Below are positions 63,201 through 64,000 of a DNA stretch of 64,000 bases, in pieces. Source of the stretch: an uncultured Flavobacteriaceae bacterium (GTDB lineage: Bacteria > Bacteroidota > Bacteroidia > Flavobacteriales > Flavobacteriaceae); assembly GCA_947501625.1 (NCBI GenBank), contig CANMWN010000002.1, positions 679,101-743,100 on the forward strand, given 5' to 3'. Position 1 is the stretch's first letter. Every line of letters starts with the position of its first letter. The notes under the pieces are model-generated. The model saw nothing but the letters and a program-made list of their open reading frames with translations. It was not told where the DNA came from and searched no databases. The translations under genes and the position numbers were made by a program.

Positions 63201-64000
63201 AATACAACCAATGGTCAAACGATTTATGTGCGTGTTGAAAATGATGACACAGGATGTGTGAATCCACATATGAGTTTTACTTTAGATGTGAATCCATTAC
63301 CAATTATAGATTTCACCAATATTTCATTAGCATCACAATGTGATACTGATGCTGATGGAGATGACACTAATGGTATCGGTGTTGAGTTTGATTTAGGAAG
63401 TATTAGAAGTGATTTTGAAAACTTGCAACCAGATATTGCAACGGTTGGTTATACCGTAACTTACCATGCAACCTTAGCCGATGCACAAGCAACACCTGCA
63501 ATCAATCCATTGCCAGATTTATATGCCAATACGTCTAATAATCAAACGATATTTGTACGTATAGAAAACAATGATACAGGTTGTATAAGAATAGAAGAGT
63601 CTCCAGTATTTTTAGTGGTAGATCCATTACCAATGATTAGTACTATAACAGTAGATCCACGATGTGATGATGACCAAGATGGAGATGATACCAATGAAGT
63701 AGTAACTTGGGTGTTGGATGATTATGTTTCGGATTACACAGCAATGCAAACAGTGGCAGGAAACTATGCAGTGACCTTCCATACAGCAATGCCAACAACA
63801 ACAGCGAACCAAATCACAGATAGTAATGCCTATCAAAACTTGAGCAATCCTCAAGATATTTATGTGAAGGTAACCAATACCGATACGAGTTGTTTTAGAG
63901 AAATTCTTGGATTCGAGTTACAAGTCAATCCATTGCCAGATTTTGATTTAATGACTGATGATATTGTATGTGAGAACATTTTACCACATGATATCATGGT
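60207..64000 (+). CDS. Giant modular surface adhesin, first 1264 codons (3' end outside window)
   Basis: Open reading frame from ATG 60207 to the window edge. Signal peptide ends LTFSQ. The first 420 residues repeat the propeller-like domain of the preceding gene (IWYFGRNAGIDFN, EGCSSFSDSNGTILFYSDG). A PKD-like segment follows (about 430-505), then seven modules of 99 to 122 residues, each opening with a C-[DN] pair at codons 511, 610, 732, 832, 936, 1045 and 1153, with DTNGxGVEFDL, QTIYVRVEN and VNPLP boxes. Aspartate-rich loops suggest calcium binding. By analogy such proteins end in a T9SS type B (gliding-motility C-terminal) domain, which would lie beyond the window. Confidence 0.9.
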   Translation, partial: MKKLFYLFILFSTTLTFSQQEANIWYFGRNAGIDFNQSPPVALIGTDRGSLNTLEGCSSFSDSNGTILFYSDGITVYNSDHQVMNYSNGTPANNLKGNPSSTQSGMIIPKPGSTSIYYLFTVGDNQNPAFDLYTIDMSRNGGLGELIDEDGDGNFSENLAQPTGFISSWTEKVAAVKGRDCNTFWVVSEAANRFFAYKIDATGVNLNPEVSIVNNFVVNTRGYLKLSPDGTKLAVAHQNDVQQCIVYSFDNEFGTVRNDGVSIFNAPQDGQAYGVEFSRSSEKLYVSSVSGFRQDLSQPQTTYKLFQFDLTASDIEGSKERIHEQPGYRGALQLGPDGKIYATIPQAYDDINGDAEFLDAIENPNADAADIVFTLDAIDLNGQRATQGLPPFISSLLLPLDITESGNTTSLNNQTHNFCFGEDITFTPEPIVGNPNYVWTFDNGTTTTELSNGSSPNLSLTNMDSSNSGTYNLTATVVDPCGNPTVLEGEFEIIVHEQPTANPTPSPIQYCDDDNDTTNTMTFNLRDRDAEILSGQSTSEFEVLYFRDAAYTDQITGADITSFNSSGQTIYARVSTRSYRNCVADTEFDLEIYERANPALPADIPLLGECDNTSIGTDTDDIIIFNLTDRATDILNGQSASDFTLTYYTDAGYTNQIPENTVPNVGNDITSYQNDPSLNDVNGRQTIYVRMTNNATAAFTAPFAPCYTDTSFEIEVYELPTLLTTSVTLIQCNDDLTLIEDFNLRLKEDEISANYASETFTYYETFAEADAGGTAGLIVNPLAYPNQVAGFDTVWVRVETTDGCHRVAEVNLDVNPSSAVMNGFVTREFWECDSTPNDTDGVATFDFSSVTTEIQTLFAPLNVDVLYYETEAQANQGLAADQLDATNYDNISQDQLIWVQIVSDFGSDCLAKGQFVQLHVNPIPEIDNSLTLAPLCDDATDAAMDDTNGTGVEFDLESLTDDIEALQPDIATVAYNISYHLTAADAVSGAGPQSSPFRNTTNGQTIYVRVENDDTGCVNPHMSFTLDVNPLPIIDFTNISLASQCDTDADGDDTNGIGVEFDLGSIRSDFENLQPDIATVGYTVTYHATLADAQATPAINPLPDLYANTSNNQTIFVRIENNDTGCIRIEESPVFLVVDPLPMISTITVDPRCDDDQDGDDTNEVVTWVLDDYVSDYTAMQTVAGNYAVTFHTAMPTTTANQITDSNAYQNLSNPQDIYVKVTNTDTSCFREILGFELQVNPLPDFDLMTDDIVCENILPHDIM

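Overview
The window is about 64 kb of low-GC DNA (mostly A+T) from the chromosome of a flavobacterium (Bacteroidota, Flavobacteriaceae-like). The signs are: Bacteroidota-type -7 promoter boxes (TAnnTTTG) in front of many genes, type IX secretion (T9SS) C-terminal sorting domains, BspA-type and very long modular surface proteins, menaquinone genes, bacillithiol gene bshC, DUF1573, DUF6090, DUF4295 and VF530 proteins, and many short signal peptides ending in Gln or lipobox Cys. I saw no rRNA, tRNA, insertion sequence, prophage or CRISPR array. Most of the window is core chromosome with lineage-specific surface and regulatory genes between.

Layout. 1-7 kb: valS (5' part only, minus strand), DUF1573, an aspartyl-protease/PDZ protein, an aminotransferase-murB-DUF922 operon. 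7.1-11.2 kb: small Cys protein, GT2, ECF sigma factor, Nramp-like transporter and lipA. 11.2-11.5 kb: a gene-free stretch with two promoter-to-terminator units that look like small RNAs, one behind a sigma-54-type promoter. 11.5-18 kb: peroxiredoxin-like protein, cysteine synthase, LolE-like permease, NamZ-like muramidase, and a YkgJ/DUF3307/SatD operon preceded by three 20-bp operators spaced exactly 29 bp. 18-23 kb: argS, lpdA with a 36-aa membrane peptide gene on its stop codon, bshC. 23-31 kb: a secreted fibre operon (phage-tail-fibre-like stalk protein, outer-membrane protein, T9SS protein) divergent from two tandem TPR/LuxR-type regulators, then a collagen-like lipoprotein. TGTCC-type direct repeats with an 11-bp period lie on both sides of the regulator pair. 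31-41 kb: VF530-rimO, serine hydrolase, sulfatase-amidase, ftsY, L28-L33-DUF4295, cinA. 41.3-42.9 kb: an unrecognised three-gene membrane/lipoprotein operon. 43-54 kb: menaquinone genes menB, menD, menF and menI mixed with other genes. 54-57 kb: a pRiA4b ORF-3-like protein and an ABC transporter. 57-64 kb: two related surface proteins, a BspA-repeat T9SS protein and the first 1264 codons of a giant modular adhesin that runs off the end.

How the parts work together. The men genes serve respiratory quinone synthesis; murB, namZ and the permease serve the envelope; lipA and lpdA serve 2-oxoacid dehydrogenases. The best candidates for undescribed biology are the SatD operon (a nucleotidyl-cyclase-like fold signature joined to a helix-turn-helix, with a membrane partner and phased operators), the twin small-RNA locus, the TPR-regulator/fibre locus with its phased direct repeats, and the 41.3-42.9 kb membrane operon. 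All function calls rest on reading the sequence and remembered family features; no database search was run.
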